Shown here one piece after another: positions 41,972-51,293 of a stretch of DNA of 64,000 nucleotides (its first letter is position 1; the number at the start of each line of letters is the position of its first letter). The DNA is taken from positions 1,124,079-1,188,078 of the forward strand of contig NZ_NISU01000001.1 in the NCBI RefSeq assembly GCF_002335805.1, written 5' to 3'. Below the pieces are notes generated by a model. That model ran no database searches. It was not told where the DNA came from and saw only the letters and a program-made list of their open reading frames with translations. Both the position numbers and the translations under genes were made by a program. This DNA comes from Bacillus sp. FJAT-45350. GTDB lineage: Bacteria > Bacillota > Bacilli > Bacillales > NISU01.

Positions 41972-42973
41972 ATGAAAGCATTAGTTAAAACTGAAGTAAG
42001 AAACGAATTTAGAATTGAAAATAGAGACATCCCTAAACTTAGTAGAGATGAGCTGTTAATCAAAGTAGAGTATTGTGGAATATGTGGAAGTGACCTACAT
42101 GCTGCTAGTCATGCTAAAGGGTATGAATTTGTACCGAAACCTATAATTTTGGGACATGAATTTTCCGGCTTAGTAGTTGAAGTAGGATCAGAAGAAAATA
42201 AACAATTACTGAAAAAACGGGTAATTATTGTGCCAGGGAATTTTTGTGGGGAATGTGAGCAATGTAAAAGCGGTAAGGAAAATATTTGTTTAAATATTGT
42301 TGGTATTGGGCTACATCATGACGGGGGAATGGCTGAATATGTCAAAGTGGCATCAAATCAAATTATCATGATACCTGATGAATTACCCTTCGAAATTGCG
42401 TCATTAGCAGAACCACTTTCTGTTGCAATACATGCAGTAGAGCAAATTGGCGGAGATCTAAAGGGTAAGAAAGTACTCGTCCAAGGGTGTGGCATTATTG
42501 GGATGTTTACAGCCATAATCGCAAAAAATATAGGTGCTGATGTAACTATTTCAGGCTTGCAAAAAGATTGGGAACATCGACTGAGCCTTGCCGAGTTGTT
42601 TGATATAAAGTCAGAAATTTTCGAAAATAATGAAAATAACCATGAGAAATTTGATTATATTTATGAGTGTTCAGGGTCTTCCATTGCTACTGAAAATGCA
42701 GCAGAACGATTAAATAAAGGTGGAATACTAATTTTGGTTGCACTTTATGAACAAAAAGTAGAATTACCAATGAATTTGATAGTAAGAAGCGAAATAAATG
42801 TACTTTCAAGTTATGCATCTACAATTAAAGATTTCTATAGTGCAATTGATGTTTTGCAAAACAATCAAAGTAATATAGGAAAACTTATTCGAATCTATTC
42901 TTTAGATGATGGTAAACAAGCGTTTGATGACGCACTAAACCAAAAAGTATTAAAACCTGTATTAAAAATTTAG
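41972..42973 (+). CDS. Zinc-dependent alcohol dehydrogenase (MDR)
   Basis: This is a 333-residue medium-chain dehydrogenase. The catalytic zinc ligands are in CGICGSD and GHEFSG, the structural zinc cysteines are CGECEQC and ENIC, and the nucleotide loop is GCGIIG. It resembles the butanediol/threonine dehydrogenase branch. ATG 41972 follows AAGGTGG; the GTG opening at 41963 overlaps that site. Its likely role is oxidation of a secondary alcohol or diol to a ketone for the ThDP enzyme; this is inferred from position. Confidence 0.82.
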   Translation: MKALVKTEVRNEFRIENRDIPKLSRDELLIKVEYCGICGSDLHAASHAKGYEFVPKPIILGHEFSGLVVEVGSEENKQLLKKRVIIVPGNFCGECEQCKSGKENICLNIVGIGLHHDGGMAEYVKVASNQIIMIPDELPFEIASLAEPLSVAIHAVEQIGGDLKGKKVLVQGCGIIGMFTAIIAKNIGADVTISGLQKDWEHRLSLAELFDIKSEIFENNENNHEKFDYIYECSGSSIATENAAERLNKGGILILVALYEQKVELPMNLIVRSEINVLSSYASTIKDFYSAIDVLQNNQSNIGKLIRIYSLDDGKQAFDDALNQKVLKPVLKI

Positions 42974-42993
42974 TTTGGAATGGAGGAAAAAGC

Positions 42994-44157
42994 ATGAAAA
43001 AGTTCTATAAATTAACTTTATCGGCATTATTACTATCAATCTTCCTAGTTGCTTGTGGTAATGGTGGAGATTCTAATAACAGTGAGGGAGATTCAGGGGC
43101 AAATACGAATAGTGAAGAAACAATTGTATTAAAGGCCGCTACTAATTTACCAACTAGACATTTCAGCATGCAAAATGTCATTCTTCCTTTTTTAGAAAGA
43201 ATTGAAGAAGAATCTAATGGAAGAGTAGAATTTCAACTTTACGATTCTGAATCTTTAGTTCGAGCAGGTGAAGAGTTAGAAGCACTAAGATCTGGAACTA
43301 TTGATATCGCAGTTCCAATGTATGATGTGTATGATACAGCTAGATTCCCTTTTTCAGAAATTCCTTTATTACCACTAACAAAATCATCACCGGAAATATA
43401 CTCTGAGGCTGTATCTATTTTCATTCAAAATGATGAACCTTATAGTGATGGGAAAACGCATATGGAACGGGTATATGGAGACCAAGGCTTAGTTGCATGG
43501 CCATATGCTCCAGGCAGATCTTATACTATAGGAACTGTTGGAGAGCCAATAAGAAGTTTAAGTGAACTGCAATCATTACAGGTTAGGGTTCCTAGTAGTG
43601 TACACGAAACCTTTGCTAGAAAATTAGGAGCTTCTCCTGCGAGAATTTCAATTAATGAAACCTACGATGCATTTAATAGAGGTACACTAGATGCTGGATT
43701 TACCCCAATTACTGACTGGACTAGTTACGGTTTTGAAGAGGTCTTCACTTATGTAATTGAAGGGATTGAAGCAGGTTCTTGGCCTTCTAGTTTTGCGATG
43801 ACAAAAGATAGATTCGAATCTTTACCTGAAGATATTCAGGAAATCATTTCTCTTGCAGCTATTGAAGTACCAAACTTGAGACATAATCCAGAGTTCAAAC
43901 AAGTTCAAGATGATCTTGAAGCATCAATCTTAGATGATTTCTTTGCTAATGGTGGTGTACTTGAAGAGTTAAGTGATTTACCACAAGAAATTCAAAATAA
44001 GGTAGATGAAGCGGTTGGTGAAACGTGGCTTGAATGGATTGAATCGTTAGAACGTGACGGTGAACCTGCAACAGAAGCCGCTATTAGGTGGAGAGATGCA
44101 GTTTTACAAGCTGGTGGGGATGTACCGGATGTTGTTAAAGAATTAACAGTAGATTAA
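42994..44157 (+). CDS. dctP: TRAP transporter solute-binding lipoprotein (DctP)
   Basis: This is a 387-residue extracytoplasmic receptor with lipobox LVAC (Cys 21), then a low-complexity Gly/Ser/Asn linker and the DctP fold (LKAATNLPTRHF, GTIDIAVPMYD, LQSLQVRVPS with the conserved Arg that holds a carboxylate). ATG 42994 follows TGGAGGAAA. It feeds DctM and DctQ encoded next. A strong terminator after it probably raises its level over the permease genes. Confidence 0.9.
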   Translation: MKKFYKLTLSALLLSIFLVACGNGGDSNNSEGDSGANTNSEETIVLKAATNLPTRHFSMQNVILPFLERIEEESNGRVEFQLYDSESLVRAGEELEALRSGTIDIAVPMYDVYDTARFPFSEIPLLPLTKSSPEIYSEAVSIFIQNDEPYSDGKTHMERVYGDQGLVAWPYAPGRSYTIGTVGEPIRSLSELQSLQVRVPSSVHETFARKLGASPARISINETYDAFNRGTLDAGFTPITDWTSYGFEEVFTYVIEGIEAGSWPSSFAMTKDRFESLPEDIQEIISLAAIEVPNLRHNPEFKQVQDDLEASILDDFFANGGVLEELSDLPQEIQNKVDEAVGETWLEWIESLERDGEPATEAAIRWRDAVLQAGGDVPDVVKELTVD

Positions 44158-44159
44158 TT

Positions 44160-44190
44160 TAAATAAAGGGGGGATTCCCCCTTTATTTAT
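44160..44190 (+). terminator. Intra-operon terminator/attenuator between dctP and dctM
   Basis: AAATAAAGGGGG pairs with CCCCCTTTATTT around a 4-base loop. It lies inside the operon, so partial termination would give more binding protein than permease. Confidence 0.7.
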
Positions 44191-44211
44191 ACAACAAGGA
44201 GGGGAGTATAC

Positions 44212-45522
44212 ATGGATAGTACTATTGCATTAATAATAGTAATAGCTATATTTACTTTAACACTTTTAGCCGGGCTGCATATTAGTTCAGTATTAATTCT
44301 AACTGGGGCTATTGGAATATATTTAATAGTTGGTATTGCCCCTGTAATTAACCTAATACAAATAGATACGTTCTCTACAGTCGCTAGTTATACTCTAACT
44401 ACTATACCTTTATTTGTATTGATGTCTCAATTTATTGTGCATGCAGATATCGTGAAATATTTGTATTCATTAATATTTATCATATCAAGAGGAAAGTCCT
44501 CAATATTAGGCGTATTTACAGTAATTTTAGGTGGATTTTTAGGGGCAGTATCTGGTTCAGCATCAGCCATGTCTGCAGCATTAGGGCAATTTGCTGTTCC
44601 TGAATTAAAGAAGCATGGGTATAATCAAACATTTGCTGCATCAATTGCAGCAGCTGCTGGGTCGCTAGCAACCATTATTCCGCCGTCAATTGGTCTGATT
44701 ATCTATGGTGCTATTACCCAAACTTCAATTAGTAGTTTATTTATAGGAATACTTATTCCAGGCATTATAACTTTAGCTGTAATTTCTATTATTGTAGTCA
44801 TAATCTTTAAGAAAGAATCTAAGAATATTGGAGAAATTCAAAGTAATCATAATACTACAAGGTACTCTACAAAAAATTATGTAGTATCAGCTATTACAGG
44901 TATTTTAATAATACTCTCTATATTCGGGGGGATATATTTAGGAATTTTCACACCAACAGAAGCAGGTGGTGTAGGAGCGTTCATTACACTAATCGCTGCT
45001 TTTATTCTAAAAAAAGTAAATATGAAGTTCTTAATAAACTCATTTAGAGAAACATTGAAAATTACAACTATGGTTATGATGATTATGGTAGGGGCAACCA
45101 TTTTTACTAGATTTGTTACCTTGTCTCAGATACCACAGAAATTGATTGAATCATTAGGACCATTAACTGAATCACCGATATTGATAATATTAATCCTTTT
45201 AGCAGTCTTTTTTGTAGCGTTCATGTTCTTAGAAGGAGCAGCAGCAATTGTAATGTTAGTACCAATTACATTACCGTTAGTTGAAACTGTTGGTTTTTCT
45301 GCATTAGAATTTGGGATTTTAATTTCAGTGGTCGGTACAGCTGGTCTAATGACACCTCCTGTTGGTATAAGTACGTACGCAGTTTCTGGGGTAACAGGCA
45401 TACCTTCTAACAAAATATTTAATTATACCTTATTGTATGCAATTGTGATAAGTGTAGTAGTTTCCGCTATCCTACTATTATTCCCTCAATTGATTACTTG
45501 GTTACCAAGCTCTATGAATTAA
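44212..45522 (+). CDS. dctM: TRAP transporter large permease (DctM)
   Basis: This 436-residue integral membrane protein has about 12 helices and DctM signatures: SGSASAMSAALGQF, PPSIGLIIYGAITQTSI, FTPTEAGGVGAF and GLMTPPVGIS. It uses a sodium gradient to import the solute given by DctP. ATG 44212 follows AAGGAGGGGAG. Confidence 0.9.
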   Translation: MDSTIALIIVIAIFTLTLLAGLHISSVLILTGAIGIYLIVGIAPVINLIQIDTFSTVASYTLTTIPLFVLMSQFIVHADIVKYLYSLIFIISRGKSSILGVFTVILGGFLGAVSGSASAMSAALGQFAVPELKKHGYNQTFAASIAAAAGSLATIIPPSIGLIIYGAITQTSISSLFIGILIPGIITLAVISIIVVIIFKKESKNIGEIQSNHNTTRYSTKNYVVSAITGILIILSIFGGIYLGIFTPTEAGGVGAFITLIAAFILKKVNMKFLINSFRETLKITTMVMMIMVGATIFTRFVTLSQIPQKLIESLGPLTESPILIILILLAVFFVAFMFLEGAAAIVMLVPITLPLVETVGFSALEFGILISVVGTAGLMTPPVGISTYAVSGVTGIPSNKIFNYTLLYAIVISVVVSAILLLFPQLITWLPSSMN

Positions 45523-45547
45523 AGTAGAAGAGAAGAGGTGATTAATA

Positions 45548-46063
45548 ATGAGTCGAGTCATGAAAAGAATTGACCAGTTATCATTGGTGATTGGTAGTAT
45601 AGGATTAGCGGGGTTAATGATATTAATAACAGCTGGCGTTTTTACTAGATATGTTCTGAATTTTTCTATACCAACAGCATATGAGATTGTTGAGAACTAT
45701 CTAATGCCTATTACTGTATTTGCCACGCTTGGTTATTCGTATAAAAGTGGAATACTTCCACGTGTTGATGCCTTTGTAGAAAAAATAAAATCTCTTAAAA
45801 TAAAGCGTTTTATAAATAGTTCAATAATTATGGTTGAATTAATAACATTTTTATTTATCAGTTACTATATGTATCAGTTTACGATTTACTCTTTCGATAA
45901 TGGTATGGGCTTTAGAACGAATGGTATAAACTTTCCACTTTATCATATTAACTTCTTGATCTTTATATCTTTTGCTTATATGAGTTTATTGATATTGTTG
46001 AAATTTATTAAATCTGTGAAAAATAAAGATGATAATCCAATTCAAAACAAGGAAGTTGATTAA
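45548..46063 (+). CDS. dctQ: TRAP transporter small permease (DctQ)
   Basis: This is a 171-residue protein with four membrane helices and the DctQ signatures FTRYVLNFSIPTAYEI and VFATLGYSY. It scaffolds DctM in the membrane. The order P-M-Q is less common than P-Q-M. ATG 45548 follows AGAAGAGGTG. Confidence 0.88.
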   Translation: MSRVMKRIDQLSLVIGSIGLAGLMILITAGVFTRYVLNFSIPTAYEIVENYLMPITVFATLGYSYKSGILPRVDAFVEKIKSLKIKRFINSSIIMVELITFLFISYYMYQFTIYSFDNGMGFRTNGINFPLYHINFLIFISFAYMSLLILLKFIKSVKNKDDNPIQNKEVD

Positions 46064-46086
46064 TATTATGAAAGAATGTTATTGCA

Positions 46087-46851
46087 ATGAATAAAAATAA
46101 TAGTGCAGTGTCAGAAAAAACGTTAAAGTTACTGATGTTATTTTCCGTTTATAAAGAACTCTCTGTTTCGGAAATGGCCAATTTAATAGAGATTAATATT
46201 TCTTCAGCATACAGAATTGTTAATACTTTGAGAGAGTTAGGGTTTATTGAACAAAGGGATAACAAGTGTTACGTTCTGTGCTCGGGAAATATACTAAGAC
46301 TTTATCGAATGATAAATAAGGAAATAAGGGATATTGCTAGACCTGTAATAAATGAACTAGTAACAAAATATAACGAGTCCGTATATTTAAGTGAAGTTTA
46401 TGAAGATGAAAAAGTTATTATTATTGAAAAGAAAGATAGTACTTCACATTTAAAATGGAGTGAAAACATAGGAACTGTTTATCATATGCCTACAGGTACT
46501 GCAGGAAAAACACATCTAGCTTATTTTCTAGAAAGTATGGAGGTAAATAAACAAGAAGCTTATTTAAAGAAATTAAAGTTGAAACGTTATACAGAAAATT
46601 CAATTACAAATATAAAAGAATTAAAAAAATCTATTAAAGAAATTTTAGAACAAGGCTATTGTATAACTGAAAGTGAACATGTAAATGGAGTAGTGGGGGT
46701 ATCCGTTCCTGTGTTTGACTTTAATAATGAATGTAAAGCGGTATTAACAATGGTCATGGCTTCTTCAAGGTATGATAAGAATAATAAGGAAAATTATATT
46801 AATGGATTGTTAGATGCAGCAAGAAAAATAGGTAGTAATCTCACATATTAA
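46087..46851 (+). CDS. IclR-family transcriptional regulator
   Basis: This 254-residue protein has an N-terminal winged HTH (LSVSEMANLIEINISSAYRI) and a C-terminal IclR effector domain (YHMPTGTAGKTHLAYFLE, GYCITESEHVNGVVGVSVPV). It lies inside the catabolic cluster and probably controls it in response to the substrate. The ribosome site is weak (GAAAGAATG), which suits low expression of a regulator. Confidence 0.88.
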   Translation: MNKNNSAVSEKTLKLLMLFSVYKELSVSEMANLIEINISSAYRIVNTLRELGFIEQRDNKCYVLCSGNILRLYRMINKEIRDIARPVINELVTKYNESVYLSEVYEDEKVIIIEKKDSTSHLKWSENIGTVYHMPTGTAGKTHLAYFLESMEVNKQEAYLKKLKLKRYTENSITNIKELKKSIKEILEQGYCITESEHVNGVVGVSVPVFDFNNECKAVLTMVMASSRYDKNNKENYINGLLDAARKIGSNLTY

Positions 46852-46869
46852 TAACGAGGAGTGTTGAAT

Positions 46870-48609
46870 TTGACTGAAAAATCTACCATTACAAATGAAA
46901 TGAATACAATGGAAGCTGTTGTAAAAGTACTTGAGGAATCAGAAATTGAATATCTTTTTGGGATGCCAGGAGGTTACATGGGTGAATTATATGATGCAAT
47001 ATATGATTCTTCGGTAAAGCCAATTCTAGTAAGACACGAACAGATTGCAAGTATAATGGCAGAAATCTATGGTAGGTTAACAGGTAAGCCAGGTGTGTTT
47101 ACTGCACAAGGTGCATGGACCATTACAAATGGTTTAATGGGACCTCTTGAAGCGATCCAAGGAAGTTCACCAATGTTAATATTAACAGACATGACTGATA
47201 ATGCACCATATTCTCATCATGGTTCATACCAAGTAGGTACTGGCGAATACGGTGGCTATGATGTTAAAAAAGTGATGGAAGCTACTATGAAATATTCAAC
47301 TGTTGTTCATAATCCAGCACAAGCAGTTCAAAGTGTACAATTAGCTATTAAACATGCGATAGAAGGAAATAGAGGTCCAGCAGCTATTGTGTTTCATAGT
47401 TCAGCTATTAATGGAAAAGTAAATCCAAATGCCTCTCCTAGTATCTATAATACAAAAAAATATTTTGTAAATCAATATAATACGCAAGATAAAAACTTGT
47501 TAAGCAACGCATTAGTGAAGTTAAAAAATGCTCACAATCCATTTATAATTGCTGGTAGTGGTGTTAAGGTTTCTAATGGATATGAAGAACTTCAAAAGAT
47601 TGCTGAATTATTAGGTGCTCCAGTAGGAACAACCGCACAAGGAAAAAGTGCTATTAAAGAAACGCATCCAAATTCAGTTGGAGTTATTGGAAACTGGGGA
47701 CAAGAAGTTGGGAATAAACTTTTATCAGAATCAGATGTCATTTTGGTTATTGGTTCTAAATTAGCGCCAACAGATACATGTAATCATGCAAAAGAGTTAA
47801 TCGACCCTGAGCGACAAACGTTAATCCAAATTGACATAGAACCTAAACATACTAGTTGGACTTTCCCAATCGACATCCCGATTGTTGGAGATGCAAAGAA
47901 TATACTATCAGATATGATTACGTTGTTAAGTGATGAAGTTAAAATGGATGTGGATACGGTCAAAAAAAGAATGGATAGAATAACAAACATGAAAGATGAA
48001 ATGAATTTTATGTATGCAGAAGAAATGAATTCAGATGAGAAGCCAATAAAACCTCAAAGACTATTGAAAGAGATTAATGATTTTATTGATGAAGATACAA
48101 TGATCACTCTTGATGCAGGAGAAAATAGGGTATATACGGTTCATTATTTTAAATCGAAAGCTCCTGGTAGCATAATATTACCTGGTTCTGCAGGAGGGAT
48201 GGGTTATGCAGTTCCTTCTGCATTAGCAACGAAATTAGTAAATCCAAATAAAAAGGTCATGGCAATCGCGGGTGATGGGGGATTTGCAATGACAATGAAT
48301 GGTTTAATCACGGCAGTGCAATATAACATTCCAATAGTAACAGTTGTAATGAATAATTCAGCTTTAGGATGGGTTAAAAATGCGCAAGGGGATCGATTAA
48401 TAGCATCAGAATTCAAGGAAACTAATTTTGCAGAAATGGCGAAATCTATGGGTTGCTTAGGATATAAAGTGGAAAATCCAAATGATATACAGTCAACATT
48501 GGAAAAAGCATTTTCATCTGGTAAGCCTGCAGTAATTGACGTTCGTACAACTGATAAGGAAAGTTACCAAAAAGTAATGTATGATTTAGCAACCTCTTTA
48601 GAGGACTAG
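46870..48609 (+). CDS. ThDP-dependent enzyme, acetolactate synthase-like (paralogue 2)
   Basis: This is a 579-residue ThDP enzyme related to the one at 39404. The catalytic Glu is in VRHEQIAS (Glu57) and the ThDP motif is GDGGFAMTM to VVMNN. TTG 46870 is chosen because AGGAGTG lies 6-7 bases upstream; GTG 46861 overlaps that site. It is unusual in having HHGSYQVGTGEYGGYDVKK, an insertion-like stretch in the PYR domain. With its paralogue it might act on different steps, or the two could pair as unequal subunits. The reaction is unknown. Confidence 0.8.
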   Translation: MTEKSTITNEMNTMEAVVKVLEESEIEYLFGMPGGYMGELYDAIYDSSVKPILVRHEQIASIMAEIYGRLTGKPGVFTAQGAWTITNGLMGPLEAIQGSSPMLILTDMTDNAPYSHHGSYQVGTGEYGGYDVKKVMEATMKYSTVVHNPAQAVQSVQLAIKHAIEGNRGPAAIVFHSSAINGKVNPNASPSIYNTKKYFVNQYNTQDKNLLSNALVKLKNAHNPFIIAGSGVKVSNGYEELQKIAELLGAPVGTTAQGKSAIKETHPNSVGVIGNWGQEVGNKLLSESDVILVIGSKLAPTDTCNHAKELIDPERQTLIQIDIEPKHTSWTFPIDIPIVGDAKNILSDMITLLSDEVKMDVDTVKKRMDRITNMKDEMNFMYAEEMNSDEKPIKPQRLLKEINDFIDEDTMITLDAGENRVYTVHYFKSKAPGSIILPGSAGGMGYAVPSALATKLVNPNKKVMAIAGDGGFAMTMNGLITAVQYNIPIVTVVMNNSALGWVKNAQGDRLIASEFKETNFAEMAKSMGCLGYKVENPNDIQSTLEKAFSSGKPAVIDVRTTDKESYQKVMYDLATSLED

Positions 48610-48621
48610 ATAAGATTTTAA

Positions 48622-48653
48622 ATCCCTCCTAAGTAGGTACGTATAGGAGGGAT
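48622..48653 (+). terminator. Hairpin after the second ThDP gene
   Basis: ATCCCTCCT (48622-48630) pairs with AGGAGGGAT (48645-48653); there is no T run. It contains a sequence complementary to 16S-like AGGAGG and may only be a stop structure. Confidence 0.45.
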
Positions 48654-48719
48654 ATATGTTTGTGTTTCTAACTGTATGAAAGATTAATGAAATAATTAAT
48701 TATGAGAAAGGGTGTTTCC

Positions 48720-49694
48720 ATGAAAGCTGTAGTGGTGAATGAGGAAACTTCAGGTTTATATATTGACGAGGTAGATAATCTGGATATAAAAGAACATGAA
48801 ATTAAAGTAAAAGTAGTAGCTACTGCTATTAATAGGGCTGATATATATCAAAGAATGGGCCTTTATCCTCCTCCTAAAGGCGAAAGTGAAATTTTAGGGT
48901 TAGAAATGTCTGGGTTTATTATAGAAGTCGGAAACAGAGTAGAAGATTTAAAGGTTGGGGATAGAGTATTCTCATTATTACCAGGCGGTGGATATGCTGA
49001 AAATGTCGTCATACACGCAAAAAGTGCAATGAAAATTCCCGAAGGTATGACGTATGAAGAAGCTGCTTCAATACCAGAGGCATTTCTTACAGCTTATTTA
49101 AATTTAAAGCTTGTAGCCAATGTGAAAAAAGATGAATTTGTTTTAATTCATGCTGGAGCAAGTGGTGTAGGTACTGCAGCTATTCAAATTGCTAAAGAAC
49201 TAGGAGCAAAAACGATTGTTACAGCTGGCTCACAAGAAAAATTAGATAAATGTAAAGAACTGGGTGCAGACTACGTGATTAATTATAAGTTACAAGACTT
49301 TTCTAAGAAGGTTTTAGAAATTACTGGTGAGGGTGTTCATGTCCTATTAGATTTTATTGGTGCTTCTTATTGGGAAAAAAATAGCCAATCTATCTGTAAA
49401 GGAGGAAGGTGGGTCTTATTAGGTTTGCTTGGTGATAGTAAAATTGAAAACTTTGATTTGGGTATAATTCTTCAGAAAAATATTAATCTAATCGGATCAA
49501 CATTAAGATCAAAATCTGCTGACTTTAAAATTCAATTAACGCAAGATTTTGAACAATTCTCAAAGGACAGATTTGAAAATGATAGATTAAGAACTGTAAT
49601 AGATAAAGTATTTAGCTGGAAAGATGTTGAGAAAGCGCATGAGCATATGAAATTAAATAAAAATATTGGTAAATTGATTTTACAAATTGATTAA
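48720..49694 (+). CDS. Quinone oxidoreductase-like MDR (PIG3 type)
   Basis: This is a 324-residue zinc-free medium-chain reductase. PIG3/QOR patterns are INRADIYQRMGLYPPP, GLEMSGFI, AGASGVGTAAIQ (NADPH loop) and GAKTIVTAGSQEK. ATG 48720 follows AAAGGGTG; the frame opens 18 bases earlier. It is the first of two reductases at the end of the catabolic cluster and may reduce an enone or quinone intermediate. Confidence 0.8.
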   Translation: MKAVVVNEETSGLYIDEVDNLDIKEHEIKVKVVATAINRADIYQRMGLYPPPKGESEILGLEMSGFIIEVGNRVEDLKVGDRVFSLLPGGGYAENVVIHAKSAMKIPEGMTYEEAASIPEAFLTAYLNLKLVANVKKDEFVLIHAGASGVGTAAIQIAKELGAKTIVTAGSQEKLDKCKELGADYVINYKLQDFSKKVLEITGEGVHVLLDFIGASYWEKNSQSICKGGRWVLLGLLGDSKIENFDLGIILQKNINLIGSTLRSKSADFKIQLTQDFEQFSKDRFENDRLRTVIDKVFSWKDVEKAHEHMKLNKNIGKLILQID

Positions 49695-49710
49695 AATGTT
49701 GGAGGGGAGT

Positions 49711-50715
49711 ATGAACTTAGATAATAGACAAATTTTATTAGCATCTAGACCTAAAGAAATGATTCAATTGCAAAATTTTGAAATAACAAATACTGTAATC
49801 ACGTCAATTCAAAAGGAACAAGTGTTAGTAAAAAGTTTGTATCTATCAATAGATCCTTATATGCGAGGCAGGATGAATAATGAGAAATCATATATTGCTC
49901 CATTTAATATCGGAGAGCCATTGAAGGGGAGGGTAATTGGAGAGGTTGTAAAATCAAACCTACAAACATTTAAGGTAGGAGATTTAGTTACCGGAATGTT
50001 AGATTGGGCTGATTATACCTTAGCCAATGAAGAAGAATTAAAAAAATTAGAAGACGATATCCAACCAATTACTACACATCTTCACATTCTTGGTATGCCA
50101 GGTTTAACTGCTTATTTTGGGCTGACTAAAATCGGTAAACCTAGAAAGAATGAGACATTTGTAGTCTCGGGCGCAGGTGGAGCAGTTGGCATGATAGTAG
50201 GACAACTAGCTAAATTATACGGATGTAAAGTAGTGGGCATAACTGGTTCTGAGTACAAAAAAAGGTATTTAAAAGAAGTGCTACATTTCGATCATGTTAT
50301 AAATTATAAAATCGATAACTTGAAAAAAGAATTAAAAAAAGTGTCTCCAGATGGAGTAGATATTTATTTTGATAACGTTGGTGGAGAAATTTCAGATGTA
50401 GTTTGTTTGCAAATGAATTTTCATGGACGTGTCGTTTTATGTGGACAAATCTCTCAATATAATAATGGTACAATTGAATTTGGACCAAGATTATTTCCGT
50501 ATTTTCTTACAAGAAGTATAAAATTAGGAGCGTTTATTCTTCGAGATTATAATAGTGAATTTGTTACTGCAAAAAGAGAATTATTAGAGTGGTTTAATGA
50601 AGGGAAGTTATTGCATAAAGAACACCTAATTGAGGGTCTAGAAAATGCACCTAATGCATTAATTGGTTTATTTCAAGGGGACAATATAGGTAAGATGCTT
50701 GTTAGTGTAAATTAA
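49711..50715 (+). CDS. NADP-dependent oxidoreductase (leukotriene B4 dehydrogenase-like MDR)
   Basis: This is a 334-residue MDR of the YfmJ/prostaglandin reductase type: SIDPYMRGRM, GMPGLTAYFGL, VSGAGGAVGMIVGQLAKL (NADPH loop), VDIYFDNVGG. ATG 49711 follows GGAGGGG; the longer opening at 49687 overlaps the previous gene. Members reduce the double bond of alpha,beta-unsaturated ketones, which would fit degradation of a cyclic or unsaturated substrate; this is inference. Confidence 0.82.
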   Translation: MNLDNRQILLASRPKEMIQLQNFEITNTVITSIQKEQVLVKSLYLSIDPYMRGRMNNEKSYIAPFNIGEPLKGRVIGEVVKSNLQTFKVGDLVTGMLDWADYTLANEEELKKLEDDIQPITTHLHILGMPGLTAYFGLTKIGKPRKNETFVVSGAGGAVGMIVGQLAKLYGCKVVGITGSEYKKRYLKEVLHFDHVINYKIDNLKKELKKVSPDGVDIYFDNVGGEISDVVCLQMNFHGRVVLCGQISQYNNGTIEFGPRLFPYFLTRSIKLGAFILRDYNSEFVTAKRELLEWFNEGKLLHKEHLIEGLENAPNALIGLFQGDNIGKMLVSVN

Positions 50716-50868
50716 CAAGGTTTTCGAGGATTGGTGGTGCTTGTTCAAGCGCTTCACAATAAAAGTATTGATAAAACTCTTTTTTAGTTTTAATAAACCA
50801 TATGAAAATGAATCGTACTTCAGATGAAAATTCTTAAACAGTAGAAGAATTGGAATCATATAATCCAA

Positions 50869-50905
50869 GGCAGCTTTTACAAGTTGATTGTAAAGGCTGC
50901 CTTTT
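50869..50905 (+). terminator. Terminator of the catabolic cluster
   Basis: GGCAGCTTTTAC (50869-50880) pairs with GTAAAGGCTGCC (50890-50901) with one G-U, then TTTT. Confidence 0.8.
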
Positions 50906-50968
50906 CATTCCTCTATGTTTTTATTCACAGCAATCCCCATTTACAAGAAACTATAATAAAAATTGATA

Positions 50969-51175
50969 ATGTATGCCTATGCGAAAAAGTATGATGCCGA
51001 GGAAGTATGGCTTCTCTATCCAGTCAATGAAGAGATGAAAGACGCAGCCCAGATAGAGTTTAGAAGTGAGCTTGCGGATAATGTGGTGGTGAGTCTGTAT
51101 TTCGTTGATGTGACGAATGTGGAACAGAGTTTGATGGGGTTGAGGGAGAAGATGAAATCTAATGAAATCACGTAG
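50969..51175 (+). pseudogene. McrC-like C-terminal remnant
   Basis: The frame encodes MYAYAKKYDAEEVWLLYPVN and ends VVSLYFVDVTNVEQSLMGLR, the pattern of McrC C-termini after the catalytic core (helix, then LLYP strand). It has no ribosome site and lacks the PD-(D/E)XK residues. It is a fragment of a lost restriction gene beside the HrgA-like gene. Confidence 0.6.
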
Positions 51176-51293
51176 AGTTATTGTAGGAATGAAAAGTTCT
51201 TTGTTGGGAATCGGTATATAGAAAGTAATTGATAGACAATAATGTTACAAACTGAAATTAGGCAACGTTACCATTAGGATAAAGAGAGGTGAC

